Below, piece by piece: positions 34,096 through 42,307 of a stretch of DNA of 64,000 nucleotides. Origin of the DNA: Scatomonas sp963928055. Lineage in GTDB: Bacteria > Bacillota > Clostridia > Lachnospirales > Lachnospiraceae. Location: contig CAWVDN010000001.1 of NCBI GenBank assembly GCA_963928055.1, forward strand, positions 248,001 to 312,000. Reading direction: 5' to 3'. How positions within the stretch are numbered: the stretch's first letter is position 1; every line of letters starts with the position of its first letter. The notes under the pieces were generated by a model. That model did no database searches. It saw only the letters and a program-made list of their open reading frames with translations, and was not told the origin of the DNA. Both the position numbers and the translations under genes were made by a program.

Positions 34096-34593
34096 TCAGC
34101 GGGAGATCCCGAGAGAAGCCAGCACGGCTTCCTGCTTTTCTTCCATGACCGCCGCCTCCCCGGGTTCCATGTGGTCATAGCCCAGAAGATGCAGCATGCT
34201 GTGAGCTGTCAGAAAGGCAAATTCCCGCCGGAGCCCATGGCCGTATTCCGCCGCCTGCGCCGCGGCCTTTTCCAGGGAGATCACGATGTCTCCCAGCATC
34301 AGCTCCCCCGTTTCCGGGTTAAAGCAGTCCGCTTCCGCGTCTTCCAGGATCTCATAGTCTGCCGGATGACGGAAATTTACCAGCGGAAAAGAAAGCACAT
34401 CCGTTTCCCGGTCGATCCCCCGGTATTCCCGATTGAGCCCGCGGATCGTTTCATTGTCTGTCAGAGTCAGGGAAACCTCCGCCTCGTAAGGACAGTTTTC
34501 GCTGTCCAGGACTCGTTCAGCGATCTGCCTTGCCAAAGCCTCCCAGTCAAACCCCGGCTCCAGGATCTGTTCATTTTCTGTCTGCAGTGTCAT
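34096..34593 (-). CDS. ybeY: Endoribonuclease YbeY
   Basis: This zinc-dependent RNase is involved in 16S rRNA 3'-end maturation and ribosome quality control. It has 165 residues. The metal site is the HSMLHLLGYDH motif (three histidines), and LNREYRGIDRETDVLSFPL is the other conserved segment. It overlaps the phoH stop by 4 bp. The phoH-ybeY pair behind yqfCD is typical of Firmicutes. Confidence 0.95.
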   Translation of the reverse strand: MTLQTENEQILEPGFDWEALARQIAERVLDSENCPYEAEVSLTLTDNETIRGLNREYRGIDRETDVLSFPLVNFRHPADYEILEDAEADCFNPETGELMLGDIVISLEKAAAQAAEYGHGLRREFAFLTAHSMLHLLGYDHMEPGEAAVMEEKQEAVLASLGISR

Positions 34594-35615
34594 GATCGAA
34601 GGTTCCTCCTGGATCTTTTTGCCGGTTTCGCGGCCGGTCTTTCCGGCCGGGCGCTCTTTTTCTCATACTCCTCGTAGGCCTGGACGATTTTCTGCACCAG
34701 AGGATGGCGCACCACATCCCGGCTGGTAAGCTCGCAGAAGGCGATCCCTTCCACCTTTTTCAGAACCTGCATGGCCACATCCAGGCCGGAACGGGTACCC
34801 GGCGCCAGGTCTTTCTGAGAGGCATCCCCTGTCACCACCACCTTGGATCCGAACCCGATCCTGGTAAGAAACATTTTCATCTGGGCCGGTGTGGTATTCT
34901 GGGCCTCGTCCAGGATAATATAGGCATTGTCCAGGGTACGCCCTCTCATATAAGCCAGGGGCGCCACCTCGATCAGGCCTTTCTCCATATTTTTCTGGAA
35001 GGCCTCCGCTCCCATGATCTGGTAGAGAGCGTCGTACAGCGGGCGCAGATACGGATCCACCTTGCTCTGCAGATCCCCCGGCAGAAAGCCCAGCTTTTCC
35101 CCGGCCTCGATGGCCGGACGGGTGAGGATGATGCGGCTCACCTCGTCATTTCGAAAGGCCGTTATGGCCATGGCCATGGCCAGGTACGTTTTTCCCGTTC
35201 CCGCCGGTCCCACGCCGAAAACGATCATCTGGTCCCGGATGGCGTCCACATACTGTTTCTGCCCCAGGGTCTTTGGCTTTACCGGCCGGCCGTTGATGGT
35301 ATGGCAGATCAGATCTCCCTCCAGTTCCGTCAGAGCGGATTCCTTTTCCTCCATAACCAGAGAGATACAATAGTTGACGTTCTGCTCCGTGATCTCTGTT
35401 CCCCGCCGAGACAGGGACAGCAGCTGTTCCAGACAGCGTCTCGCCTGGTCCGCGGAGCTTCTGGGCCCAAGGATCCGCAGGCTCCCATCCCGGGAGATCA
35501 GGGTCACCCGCAGGGCTCTCTCGATTTTTTTCATGTACTGGTCGAACTGACCGAAGATGTTTTTTTCGTGCTCTGTAGGGAGCTGTATGGTTTCTTCCAC
35601 GATACCGGAATTCAT
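34590..35615 (-). CDS. PhoH-family ATPase (PhoL type)
   Basis: This cytosolic P-loop protein has 341 residues. An N-terminal KH-like region holds LRILGPRSSADQARRCLEQLL. The ATPase has Walker A GVGPAGTGKTYLAMAMA, Walker B TLDNAYIILDEAQNTTP, and RIGFGSKVVVTGDASQKDL. Homologues may act on RNA with YbeY, whose gene overlaps it by 4 bp. It also overlaps yqfD by 4 bp upstream. The biochemical role is unproven. Confidence 0.92.
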   Translation of the reverse strand: MNSGIVEETIQLPTEHEKNIFGQFDQYMKKIERALRVTLISRDGSLRILGPRSSADQARRCLEQLLSLSRRGTEITEQNVNYCISLVMEEKESALTELEGDLICHTINGRPVKPKTLGQKQYVDAIRDQMIVFGVGPAGTGKTYLAMAMAITAFRNDEVSRIILTRPAIEAGEKLGFLPGDLQSKVDPYLRPLYDALYQIMGAEAFQKNMEKGLIEVAPLAYMRGRTLDNAYIILDEAQNTTPAQMKMFLTRIGFGSKVVVTGDASQKDLAPGTRSGLDVAMQVLKKVEGIAFCELTSRDVVRHPLVQKIVQAYEEYEKKSARPERPAAKPAKRSRRNLRS

Positions 35616-36844
35616 TCCGTAACTTCCTTTCCTGTGTCAGTTTCCGGTTCCTCCATAACGGAAGGAACTTTCTCCGCGGCCAGTGAGCGCACCGTCAGGC
35701 TGCCGCTGCTCCTGCATTCCGCGTCAGATATTTCTATTTTAACATGATTCTCCAGGATTTCTACCCCTGATTTCTCTAAACTTTCCATATATTCTGCCAG
35801 CTTTTCCTCCGCCAGATCCCCGGCCTCCTCTTCCGAGTAGGTTCTTTTTACTTCTGTAAAAGGCAGGGCGGTCACGGTACCGTACCGGATGGGCAGGGCA
35901 AAATTTTCTGTCAGGAACACCTGATGTTCCTCCGACAGGTAATCGCAGTCTGTCCGCGGATCCGGGGACAGATCCAGCCGCCAGCCGCCGATCTCCAGAA
36001 AAAGAGATGTTTCCGGCTTTTCCTCGTATACCCGGCTGGTATAATTCCGCGGGAATTCCTGATAATAATACAGCGTCCAGCGGAGCATGACGTCCGCGTC
36101 GGCTTCCACCGGCTCCCATCGGAGGATCTCGCCGCTGTCGCTTTTTATGGGGATCTGTCCGCTGACCAGGATATCGCCGGCTTCGCAGGACTCCCCTGCC
36201 CCCACCAGCGGTACGCCCTGCCGGGTAATGATGCTGTCCACCACCCCGCTTTTTTCGGCGGCCAGATCCCACGCCCCTTCCGGGCTGTCTTCCCGGCTTT
36301 CCCGGTACCCGTCCACATTTTCTTTGATATCCACCAGCAGCCGGGTGCCGCGGATCCTGACAGAGACCCATGTGACATTGGGAAAAGCTTCCCGGACCGC
36401 CGAGGCGGTTTCCGCGCAGTCGATCCTGCTGCGCCGGATCCCATGGGAAACCCCTATGGAATCCAGAAACGAAAGAATATCCCCTGTGCTGTTGGCATAG
36501 TTTCCCTCCACATGAATGTTCCAGATCCGGCAGGACAAAAGGTACATCAGGAGAAAGCAGAGAAAAACCCCCGCAAAAAAAGCCTTCCTTCTTCGGCATT
36601 TACGGAAAAAGAAAGGCATGCCGCGTCTGTCCAGGATCCGGATCCTGGAGCCGCTCTTTCTGGCCGCGGGCCGCAGCCGGAAAAAATCTTTCAGGGACAG
36701 GCTGAATTCATAGCATCCATCCCGGCGGCGCAGATCCCAAAGAAGGATCTTTTTTCCGGCGCAGAGATTCAGAAATCGTTCCGGCTCCCGGCTGAAAAGC
36801 CGCAGCCTGACCCAGCCTCCGAGAAACTTCAGCAGTTTTTCCAT
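35612..36844 (-). CDS. yqfD: Sporulation protein YqfD
   Basis: This membrane protein of the sporulation programme has 410 residues. A basic cytoplasmic N-terminal part is followed by one membrane segment at about residues 89-107 (AFFAGVFLCFLLMYLLS). A large extracytoplasmic part follows with the conserved IWNIHVEGNYA, then LLVDIKENV and AEKSGVVDSIITRQGVPLVGAGE. In Bacillus the yqfC-yqfD pair is under sigma-E control and needed for efficient sporulation. GGAGGAG precedes the ATG. It is 12 nt after yqfC. Confidence 0.92.
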   Translation of the reverse strand: MEKLLKFLGGWVRLRLFSREPERFLNLCAGKKILLWDLRRRDGCYEFSLSLKDFFRLRPAARKSGSRIRILDRRGMPFFFRKCRRRKAFFAGVFLCFLLMYLLSCRIWNIHVEGNYANSTGDILSFLDSIGVSHGIRRSRIDCAETASAVREAFPNVTWVSVRIRGTRLLVDIKENVDGYRESREDSPEGAWDLAAEKSGVVDSIITRQGVPLVGAGESCEAGDILVSGQIPIKSDSGEILRWEPVEADADVMLRWTLYYYQEFPRNYTSRVYEEKPETSLFLEIGGWRLDLSPDPRTDCDYLSEEHQVFLTENFALPIRYGTVTALPFTEVKRTYSEEEAGDLAEEKLAEYMESLEKSGVEILENHVKIEISDAECRSSGSLTVRSLAAEKVPSVMEEPETDTGKEVTE

Positions 36845-36856
36845 GAGCTCCTCCTG

Positions 36857-37135
36857 TCAGGATAAAGATATCTCCCGTATCTTTCCGGTGATATACATTT
36901 CCTCTCCGGTATAGCTGGAGATGACCAGGCCGCTGCCTCTGACGAAAAGCACCCCTTTTCTGGTCAGCAGTTTTATCTCCTGCTCCCGGTAATCCAGGAT
37001 ACAGCGGTAGTTTTCGATGTACAGTTCCCCGGAACCGCAGAGAGTCAGGATGCAGTCTCTGCGGGACAGATCCGGAGGGATCTGCAGTTTTTCCAGAAAT
37101 CCCGCTTTCCGCGGGCCAGGCTCACGGATCAACAA
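36857..37135 (-). CDS. yqfC: Sporulation protein YqfC
   Basis: This 92-residue YabP/YqfC-family protein matches the Bacillus length of about 93. The family core is CILTLCGSGELYIENYRCILDY followed by IKLLTRKGVLFVRGSGL. The start is TTG, with GGAG 5 nt upstream; a second TTG follows at once and is also possible. It begins the yqfC-yqfD-phoH-ybeY-DUF3048-proB-DUF896-fthC-proA run and has a sigma-E-like promoter before it. Confidence 0.88.
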   Translation of the reverse strand: MLIREPGPRKAGFLEKLQIPPDLSRRDCILTLCGSGELYIENYRCILDYREQEIKLLTRKGVLFVRGSGLVISSYTGEEMYITGKIREISLS

Positions 37136-37161
37136 AAAGGCTCCGGTATGGTTTATTACCT

Positions 37162-37190
37162 ACTGTATGCGGCGGGAAAAAGGCCTATGC
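37162..37190 (-). promoter_or_regulatory. Sigma-E-like sporulation promoter of yqfC
   Basis: GCATAGG (-35), a 14-bp spacer and CATACAGT (-10) lie on the minus strand. They fit the sigma-E pattern (GMATATT, about 14, CATACAHT) at most positions and give a leader of about 20 nt to the TTG start. The -35 overlaps the stop of the DUF2284 gene. Control by sigma-E matches what is known of yqfC in Bacillus. Confidence 0.55.
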
Positions 37191-37724
37191 ATTCTTAAAA
37201 AAGATCATGGAAAACCACAGAAGCAGATGTTCACCCAGATAATAGTCCATATTCAGCTTTTCCACAAGATTTGCCACTACGATGCCGTGGCTCTCGATAC
37301 ACGGATGCATCTCCTCCGGATGACGGCAGAGGGCTTTGGGAAAGGCGCATTTGTCACAGATGGCGCAGGAATCGCTGGAAAGCGTATAGACAGTCATCCC
37401 TTTTTCCTGAAGATATCCTTCGATGATCCCCGTCATTTTTTCGTGTTCCGCCTTCGTCTTCAGGGACTCGTCCATGTCGGTGATATTCCCCACCTCCGCC
37501 ACGGAAGAAAAAAACAGCAGATCCGGAAATTCCATACAGGCTTCCCGGCACTCCTCCACTTTGCCTACGGCCGGGGGGCAGGACCAGGAGGTCCCGTAAC
37601 GGGGACACTCTTTTTTGCAGATTGCCCGGACTCTCTCGTTAAACTCCAGATCCTCCGGACGGACGAATGCATACTGATAAATAGGAAACTGCGTGATAAA
37701 CGTTTCGATCTCTTCTTTTGTCAC
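37185..37724 (-). CDS. DUF2284 metal-binding protein
   Basis: This 179-residue cysteine-rich protein is likely a metal or iron-sulfur binder. The N-terminal cluster is CKKECPRYGTSWSCPPAVG and the second is CAICDKCAFPKALCRHPEEMHPC, both typical of DUF2284. The enzymatic role is unknown. The start is GTG with AAAGGAG upstream. It has its own promoter and is probably followed by the separately promoted yqfC operon. rarA is divergent. Confidence 0.85.
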   Translation of the reverse strand: MTKEEIETFITQFPIYQYAFVRPEDLEFNERVRAICKKECPRYGTSWSCPPAVGKVEECREACMEFPDLLFFSSVAEVGNITDMDESLKTKAEHEKMTGIIEGYLQEKGMTVYTLSSDSCAICDKCAFPKALCRHPEEMHPCIESHGIVVANLVEKLNMDYYLGEHLLLWFSMIFFKNA

Positions 37725-37754
37725 AGATAAAAACTCCTTTCAGGCTGTTGTTCT

Positions 37755-37783
37755 ATTATACTGCATCCGGCGCCTGATTCCAA
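37755..37783 (-). promoter_or_regulatory. Promoter of the DUF2284 gene
   Basis: TTGGAA (-35), a 17-bp spacer and a perfect TATAAT (-10) lie on the minus strand, giving a leader of about 25 nt with AAAGGAG before the GTG start. It is back to back with the rarA promoter; the starts are about 115 nt apart. Confidence 0.65.
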
Positions 37784-37834
37784 GCCGTCAAAACAGAAAA
37801 CCGGGAATTCTTTTCTTCGGGGAAAAAGGCAATC

Positions 37835-37863
37835 TTCACATTTCTTCCCTGAAATGCTATGAT
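37835..37863 (+). promoter_or_regulatory. Promoter of rarA
   Basis: TTCACA (-35), a 17-bp spacer and TATGAT (-10) lie on the plus strand, about 18 nt before the predicted AAGGAGG ribosome site and the GTG start at 37888. Confidence 0.6.
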
Positions 37864-37887
37864 AAAAAACAGAAGGAGGTACATACA

Positions 37888-39210
37888 GTGGAACAGTTAT
37901 CTCTTTTTGATAAGCAGAATCTTTCCGTCCCTCTGGCCAGCCGGCTCCGTCCGGATTCCCTGGAGGAATTTGTGGGGCAGAAACATCTGGTAGGCCCCGG
38001 CTGCATCCTGCGGCAGCTGATCGAAAAAGATCAGTTGTCCTCCATGATCTTCTGGGGCCCTCCCGGGGTGGGAAAAACGACCCTGGCTCAGATCATAGCC
38101 GCCCATACCCGGGCGGAGTTTATCAATTTCAGCGCCGTCACCAGCGGCATCCGTGAGATCCGTGACGTCATGGCCCGGGCGGAACAGGGACGGCGGGTGG
38201 GAATGCGCACCCTGCTCTTTGTGGACGAGATCCACCGGTTTAACAAGGCCCAGCAGGACGCCTTTCTGCCCTACGTGGAAAAAGGAAGCATCATCCTCAT
38301 CGGCGCCACCACGGAAAATCCTTCCTTTGAGATCAACTCCGCGCTCCTCTCCCGGTGCAAGGTTTTTGTTCTCAGAGCCCTGGAGGAATCCGACCTGACG
38401 GAACTCCTCCGGCGGGCGGTGAAAAGCCCCAAAGGCTTCGGAGGACAGAATGTACAGATTACAGAGCGCCAGATCCTGGCCATTGCCCGCTTTGCCAACG
38501 GAGATGCCAGGACTGCCCTGAACACGCTGGAAATGGCGGTCCTCAACGGGGAGACCGGACCGGGGTCCATTACCGTCACCGACGAGGGCCTGACCCAGTG
38601 TACCAGCCGCCGTTCTCTGCTCTACGACAAGAATGGAGAGGAACACTACAATCTCATCTCCGCCCTGCACAAGTCCATGCGCAACAGCGATCCGGACGCG
38701 GCAGTTTACTGGCTGATGCGGATGCTTCAGGGAGGCGAGGATCCTCTGTACATCGCCAGAAGACTGATCCGTTTTGCCAGTGAAGATGTGGGCATGGCTG
38801 ACAGTCAGGCGCTGCCCCTGGCGGTGGCGGCCTATCAGGCCTGTCATTTTAACGGGATGCCGGAATGCGACGTGAATCTGACCCAGACGGTAGTCTATCT
38901 CTCCATGGCCCCGAAATCCAACGCCCTGTATACCGCCTGCGAGGATGCCAAAAGTCAGATCCGTCAGTCCCCGGCGGAACCGGTCCCCCTTCAGATCCGC
39001 AACGCCCCCACCGGCCTGATGAAAGAACTGCATTACGGAGAGGGCTACCAGTACGCCCATGACACAGCGGAAAAACTGACCCGTATGCAGTGCCTGCCGG
39101 ACGCCCTGAAGGAGCACCGCTTTTACCGCCCCACAGACCAGGGCGCGGAAAAGCAGGTCCGGGAACGGCTGGAGGAGATCCGGCGCTGGAAAAACGAAGG
39201 GGAAAATTGA
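37888..39210 (+). CDS. rarA: Replication-associated recombination protein RarA (MgsA-type AAA+ ATPase)
   Basis: This clamp-loader-like AAA+ ATPase acts at stalled replication forks. It has 440 residues. An N-terminal PIP-like segment (MEQLSLFDK) precedes RPDSLEEFVGQKHL, Walker A GPPGVGKTTLAQ, Walker B LLFVDEIHRFN and sensor 1 IGATTENPSFE. The C-terminal tetramerisation region has RLIRFASEDVGMADSQAL. GTG at 37888 is the start, with AAGGAGG upstream; the open frame extends further but into the promoter. It is the only complete plus-strand gene in the window, and a strong terminator follows. Confidence 0.95.
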   Translation: MEQLSLFDKQNLSVPLASRLRPDSLEEFVGQKHLVGPGCILRQLIEKDQLSSMIFWGPPGVGKTTLAQIIAAHTRAEFINFSAVTSGIREIRDVMARAEQGRRVGMRTLLFVDEIHRFNKAQQDAFLPYVEKGSIILIGATTENPSFEINSALLSRCKVFVLRALEESDLTELLRRAVKSPKGFGGQNVQITERQILAIARFANGDARTALNTLEMAVLNGETGPGSITVTDEGLTQCTSRRSLLYDKNGEEHYNLISALHKSMRNSDPDAAVYWLMRMLQGGEDPLYIARRLIRFASEDVGMADSQALPLAVAAYQACHFNGMPECDVNLTQTVVYLSMAPKSNALYTACEDAKSQIRQSPAEPVPLQIRNAPTGLMKELHYGEGYQYAHDTAEKLTRMQCLPDALKEHRFYRPTDQGAEKQVRERLEEIRRWKNEGEN

Positions 39211-39212
39211 AA

Positions 39213-39262
39213 GGGCCGGAGAAACAGCTTGCCTTTGCTGTTTCTCCGGGCCTGTTTTCTGC
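39213..39262 (+). terminator. Intrinsic terminator of rarA
   Basis: A 13-bp perfect stem (CCGGAGAAACAGC and its complement, at 39216-39228 and 39237-39249) with an eight-base loop is followed by a T-rich stretch (CTGTTTTCTGCCTTTTC). It begins three bases after the rarA stop. Confidence 0.85.
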
Positions 39263-39309
39263 CTTTTCAAGGGATCCTTTCTGCCATGGGCAGACGCGCC
39301 GGACAGTTT

Positions 39310-39789
39310 CTATTTGTGATACGGTTCCCCCTGTAGGATCCGGTACCCCCGATAGATCTGCTCCAGAAGCATCATGCGCATCAGCTGATGGGGAAAAGTC
39401 AGGTCCGAAAAGCTCCAGAGAAGATCCGCCCGTCTCAGCACCGCTTCTGAAAGGCCCAGGGAACCGCCGATGACAAACACCAGGTGGCTGACGCCCCGAT
39501 TCCCCAGCTCCGCGATCCTGGCGGCCAGTCCCGGGGAATCCAGCATTTTCCCCTGCAGGGCCAGGGCGATCACATAAGAAGAATCCGGGATGCCCCGGAG
39601 GAGCCGAAGCCCCTCCGTATCCCGGATTTTTTCTTCCTGGGCTGCCGAGGCGCCGTCAGGAGTCTTTTCATCCGCCACTTCATGCCATTCCAGACGGCAG
39701 TAGCGTCCAAGACGCTTGGCGTACTCCTGGATTCCCTCCCGGAGATATTTCTCCTTGATTTTACCGACACACGCAACCGTTATTTTCAT
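39310..39789 (-). CDS. rlmH: 23S rRNA (pseudouridine-1915-N3)-methyltransferase
   Basis: This SPOUT-class methyltransferase modifies pseudouridine 1915 in helix 69 of 23S rRNA. It has 159 residues, the standard size. The N-terminus MKITVACVGKIKEKYLREGIQEYAKRL, the SAM-binding knot VFVIGGSLGLSEAVLRRAD, and the C-terminal TFPHQLMRMMLLEQIYRGYRILQGEPYHK are all typical. It lies 4 nt after nfnB and converges on rarA. Confidence 0.96.
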   Translation of the reverse strand: MKITVACVGKIKEKYLREGIQEYAKRLGRYCRLEWHEVADEKTPDGASAAQEEKIRDTEGLRLLRGIPDSSYVIALALQGKMLDSPGLAARIAELGNRGVSHLVFVIGGSLGLSEAVLRRADLLWSFSDLTFPHQLMRMMLLEQIYRGYRILQGEPYHK

Positions 39790-39793
39790 CTTA

Positions 39794-41185
39794 TCATTTC
39801 TTTCCCATGATAAATTCGTGGATGCCCTTGGCCGCGGATTTTCCGGCGCCCATGGCCAGGATCACCGTAGCGGCTCCCGTCACGGCGTCACCGCCCGCGA
39901 ATACACCCTCCTTGGAGGTCTGTCCCGTCTCCTCGTCGGCTACGATACATTTTCTGCGGTTGGTATCCAGACCGATGGTGGTGGAGGAGATCAGCGGATT
40001 GGGAGAAGTTCCCAGGGACATGATCACGGTATCCACTTCCAGCTCGAATTCGGAACCGGGGATCTCCACCGGTCTTCTTCTGCCGGAGGCATCCGGTTCA
40101 CCCAGTTCCATGCGGATGCAGCGCATGCCCTTTACCCAGCCGTTGTCGTCTACCAGGATCTCCGTGGGATTACAGAGAAGATGGAACTGGATCCCCTCTT
40201 CTTTCGCGTGATGTACTTCTTCCTTACGGGCGGGAAGTTCTTCCTCGCCCCGGCGGTATACGATGTACACCTCCGCCCCCAGACGAAGAGCCGTTCTAGC
40301 GGCGTCCATAGCCACGTTGCCGCCGCCTACCACGGCTACTTTTTTGCCGTGATGGATGGGTGTCATGTAGTCCTCCCGGAAAGCCTTCATCAGGTTGTTT
40401 CTGGTCAGGTACTCATTGGCGGAGAACACGCCGTTGGCGTTTTCCCCGGGAATTCCCATAAACATGGGCAGTCCTGCTCCGGAACCGATAAAGACAGCCT
40501 CAAAGCCCTCTTCCTTCAGCAGCTCGTCGATGGTCACGGACTTGCCGATGATGACATTGGTTTCGATCTTGACGCCCAGAGATTTTACGTTTTCGATCTC
40601 CGCGGCTACTACTTTGTCCTTAGGCAGACGGAATTCGGGGATTCCGTAGCTGAGAACGCCGCCGGCCTTGTGCAGAGCTTCAAAAATAGTCACGTCGTAA
40701 CCCAGCTTGGCCAGATCGCCCGCACAGGTAAGACCTGCGGGGCCGGAACCGATGACCGCCACCTTGTGGCCGTTCTTTTCCGCCGCGGGAGTGGGCTGGA
40801 TGCCGTTTTCCCGGGCCCAGTCCGCCACAAACCGCTCCAGCTTGCCGATAGAAACCGGCTCCCCTTTGATGCCGCGGATGCACTTGCCCTCACACTGGCT
40901 CTCCTGGGGGCACACTCGGCCGCAGATCGCCGGCAGAGCGCTGGATTTGCTGATGATCTGATATGCTTCCTCGAAATTCCCCTCTTTTACCGCGCCGATA
41001 AAATCAGGGATGTCGATATTTACAGGACAGCCGGTAACACACTTGGCATTTTTGCAGTGGATGCAGCGGCTGGCCTCCTCCATAGCCTCTTCTTTATTGT
41101 AACCGTAGCAAACTTCTTCAAAATTCGTGGCACGGACCTTGGGATCCTGCTCTCTCACCGGAACTTTCTTCAATACATCTGCCAT
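39794..41185 (-). CDS. nfnB: NADPH-binding subunit of NfnAB-type ferredoxin:NADP oxidoreductase (GltD-like)
   Basis: This GltD-like subunit couples NADPH to NADH and ferredoxin by electron bifurcation when paired with NfnA. It has 463 residues. N-terminal cysteines (CIHCKNAKCVTGCP and CGRVCPQESQCEGKC) bind two [4Fe-4S] clusters. FAD sits at VAVIGSGPAGLTCAGDL and NADPH at VAVVGGGNVAMDAART. The ATG at 41185 has GGAGG upstream; GTG one codon earlier is possible. It overlaps the nfnA stop. A glutamate synthase small-subunit label is less likely because no large subunit is nearby. Confidence 0.88.
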   Translation of the reverse strand: MADVLKKVPVREQDPKVRATNFEEVCYGYNKEEAMEEASRCIHCKNAKCVTGCPVNIDIPDFIGAVKEGNFEEAYQIISKSSALPAICGRVCPQESQCEGKCIRGIKGEPVSIGKLERFVADWARENGIQPTPAAEKNGHKVAVIGSGPAGLTCAGDLAKLGYDVTIFEALHKAGGVLSYGIPEFRLPKDKVVAAEIENVKSLGVKIETNVIIGKSVTIDELLKEEGFEAVFIGSGAGLPMFMGIPGENANGVFSANEYLTRNNLMKAFREDYMTPIHHGKKVAVVGGGNVAMDAARTALRLGAEVYIVYRRGEEELPARKEEVHHAKEEGIQFHLLCNPTEILVDDNGWVKGMRCIRMELGEPDASGRRRPVEIPGSEFELEVDTVIMSLGTSPNPLISSTTIGLDTNRRKCIVADEETGQTSKEGVFAGGDAVTGAATVILAMGAGKSAAKGIHEFIMGKK

Positions 41186-42069
41186 CACTTATCACCTCCG
41201 CAATGTCCGCATCCGCCGTGATGCGTGTCGCCTTCCTGCTCTCTCAGGATGGCGCGGCCTTCCTCTGTCTTGTACATTTTCTGACGCTCCATAGCCAGAT
41301 CGAAATCCACCAGATGGCCGTCAAACTCCGGACCGTCCACACAGGCAAATTTCACCTCTCCGCCTACGTTCAGACGGCAGGCGCCGCACATGCCGGTTCC
41401 GTCCACCATAATGGGATTCATGCTGACAATGGTGGGAATGCCCAGCTCTTTTGTGAGCTTGCACACAAATTTCATCATGATCATGGGGCCGATGGCCACG
41501 CACTGATCATATTTTTTTCCTTCTGCCACCAGATCCTGGATGGCCTGGGTGACCATGCCTTTTCTCTGATAGGAGCCATCGTCGGTGGTTACATAAAGAT
41601 TGCAGACTTCGTTGAATTCATCCTCCAGGATCACCAGATCCTTGGTCTTGGCGCCGATGATGGCGTCCGCCTGGATCCCCCGTTTGTGAAGCCATTTCAC
41701 CTGGGGATATACCGGGGCAGTTCCCACGCCGCCGGCCACAAACAGAATCTTTTTCTTCTTTAATTCCTCAATGTCCTCGTGGACAAATTCGGAGGGCTGG
41801 CCCAGAGGGCCCACAAAATCTTCGAAGGCGTCACCGGTCTGAAGTTTCGCCATTTCCATGGTAGAAGCTCCCACCGGCTGGAATACAATGGTAATGGTTC
41901 CCGCCGCCCTGTCGTAATCACAGATGGTCAGCGGAATTCTTTCCCCCTCTTCGTTCATCTTGGCAATGATGAACTGACCCGGCTGACAATGCTTTGCTAC
42001 CCAAGGAGCTTCGACAACCATTCGGTAAATGTTGGCTGCCAGTTTGTCTGCTTTTAGAATCTTGTACAT
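41185..42069 (-). CDS. nfnA: FAD/[2Fe-2S] subunit of NfnAB-type ferredoxin:NADP oxidoreductase
   Basis: This dihydroorotate-dehydrogenase-electron-transfer-like subunit has 294 residues. The flavin-binding segment (PLTICDYDRAAGTITIVFQPVG), the NAD-binding GGVGTAPVYPQVKWL and the C-terminal [2Fe-2S] cysteines (DGTGMCGACRLNVGGEVKFAC) are visible. The tail GGCGHCGGDK adds histidines and cysteines. It forms a pair with nfnB. In NfnAB this subunit takes electrons to and from NADH at the bifurcation site. GGAGG precedes the ATG at 42069; upstream codons in frame lie before the ribosome site. An own promoter is present. Confidence 0.88.
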   Translation of the reverse strand: MYKILKADKLAANIYRMVVEAPWVAKHCQPGQFIIAKMNEEGERIPLTICDYDRAAGTITIVFQPVGASTMEMAKLQTGDAFEDFVGPLGQPSEFVHEDIEELKKKKILFVAGGVGTAPVYPQVKWLHKRGIQADAIIGAKTKDLVILEDEFNEVCNLYVTTDDGSYQRKGMVTQAIQDLVAEGKKYDQCVAIGPMIMMKFVCKLTKELGIPTIVSMNPIMVDGTGMCGACRLNVGGEVKFACVDGPEFDGHLVDFDLAMERQKMYKTEEGRAILREQEGDTHHGGCGHCGGDK

Positions 42070-42169
42070 GGTATCCTCCTCAATTCTCCTTTTTGCGTAT
42101 TTTAACGAGCAGCTCCCTGCTTTCCCCATTACCCTTCTCCGGCAGCAGCTGTTTGTTAAAACCATAACT

Positions 42170-42198
42170 ATTATAACGCATTTTTAAAGATTCGTCAC
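42170..42198 (-). promoter_or_regulatory. Promoter of nfnAB
   Basis: GTGACG (-35, matching the TGAC core), a 17-bp spacer and a perfect TATAAT (-10) lie on the minus strand. The leader is about 95 nt; it is GC-rich in its first half, and I recognise no riboswitch in it. Confidence 0.6.
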
Positions 42199-42230
42199 TC
42201 ATTAATTGAGATTTCTTGATATTTTATTAT

Positions 42231-42302
42231 CAAAAAACAGTCTCCATCTGCCGGCAGAGGGCTGTTTCCAGCCACTAAACTGCCGACAGATGAAAAGACT
42301 GT
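42231..42302 (-). terminator. Long intrinsic terminator of the zinc-ribbon gene
   Basis: The outer arms at 42280-42302 and 42238-42258 (CAGTCT, CATCTG and CGGCAG blocks) pair with their complements. A GGCTG/CAGCC hairpin sits inside the loop. On the minus strand the structure is followed by TTTTTTG. It begins five bases after the stop of the zinc-ribbon protein gene. Confidence 0.8.
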
Positions 42303-42307
42303 CAAAT

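Noticed and set aside
39794..41185. Glutamate synthase small subunit (gltD)
   Set aside because: No glutamate synthase large subunit is adjacent, while the overlapping nfnA-type gene makes an NfnAB pair the better reading.
42070..42165. Riboswitch or longer N-terminus before nfnA
   Set aside because: The upstream in-frame codons start before the predicted transcription start and lack a ribosome site. No known riboswitch pattern was recognised in the short leader.
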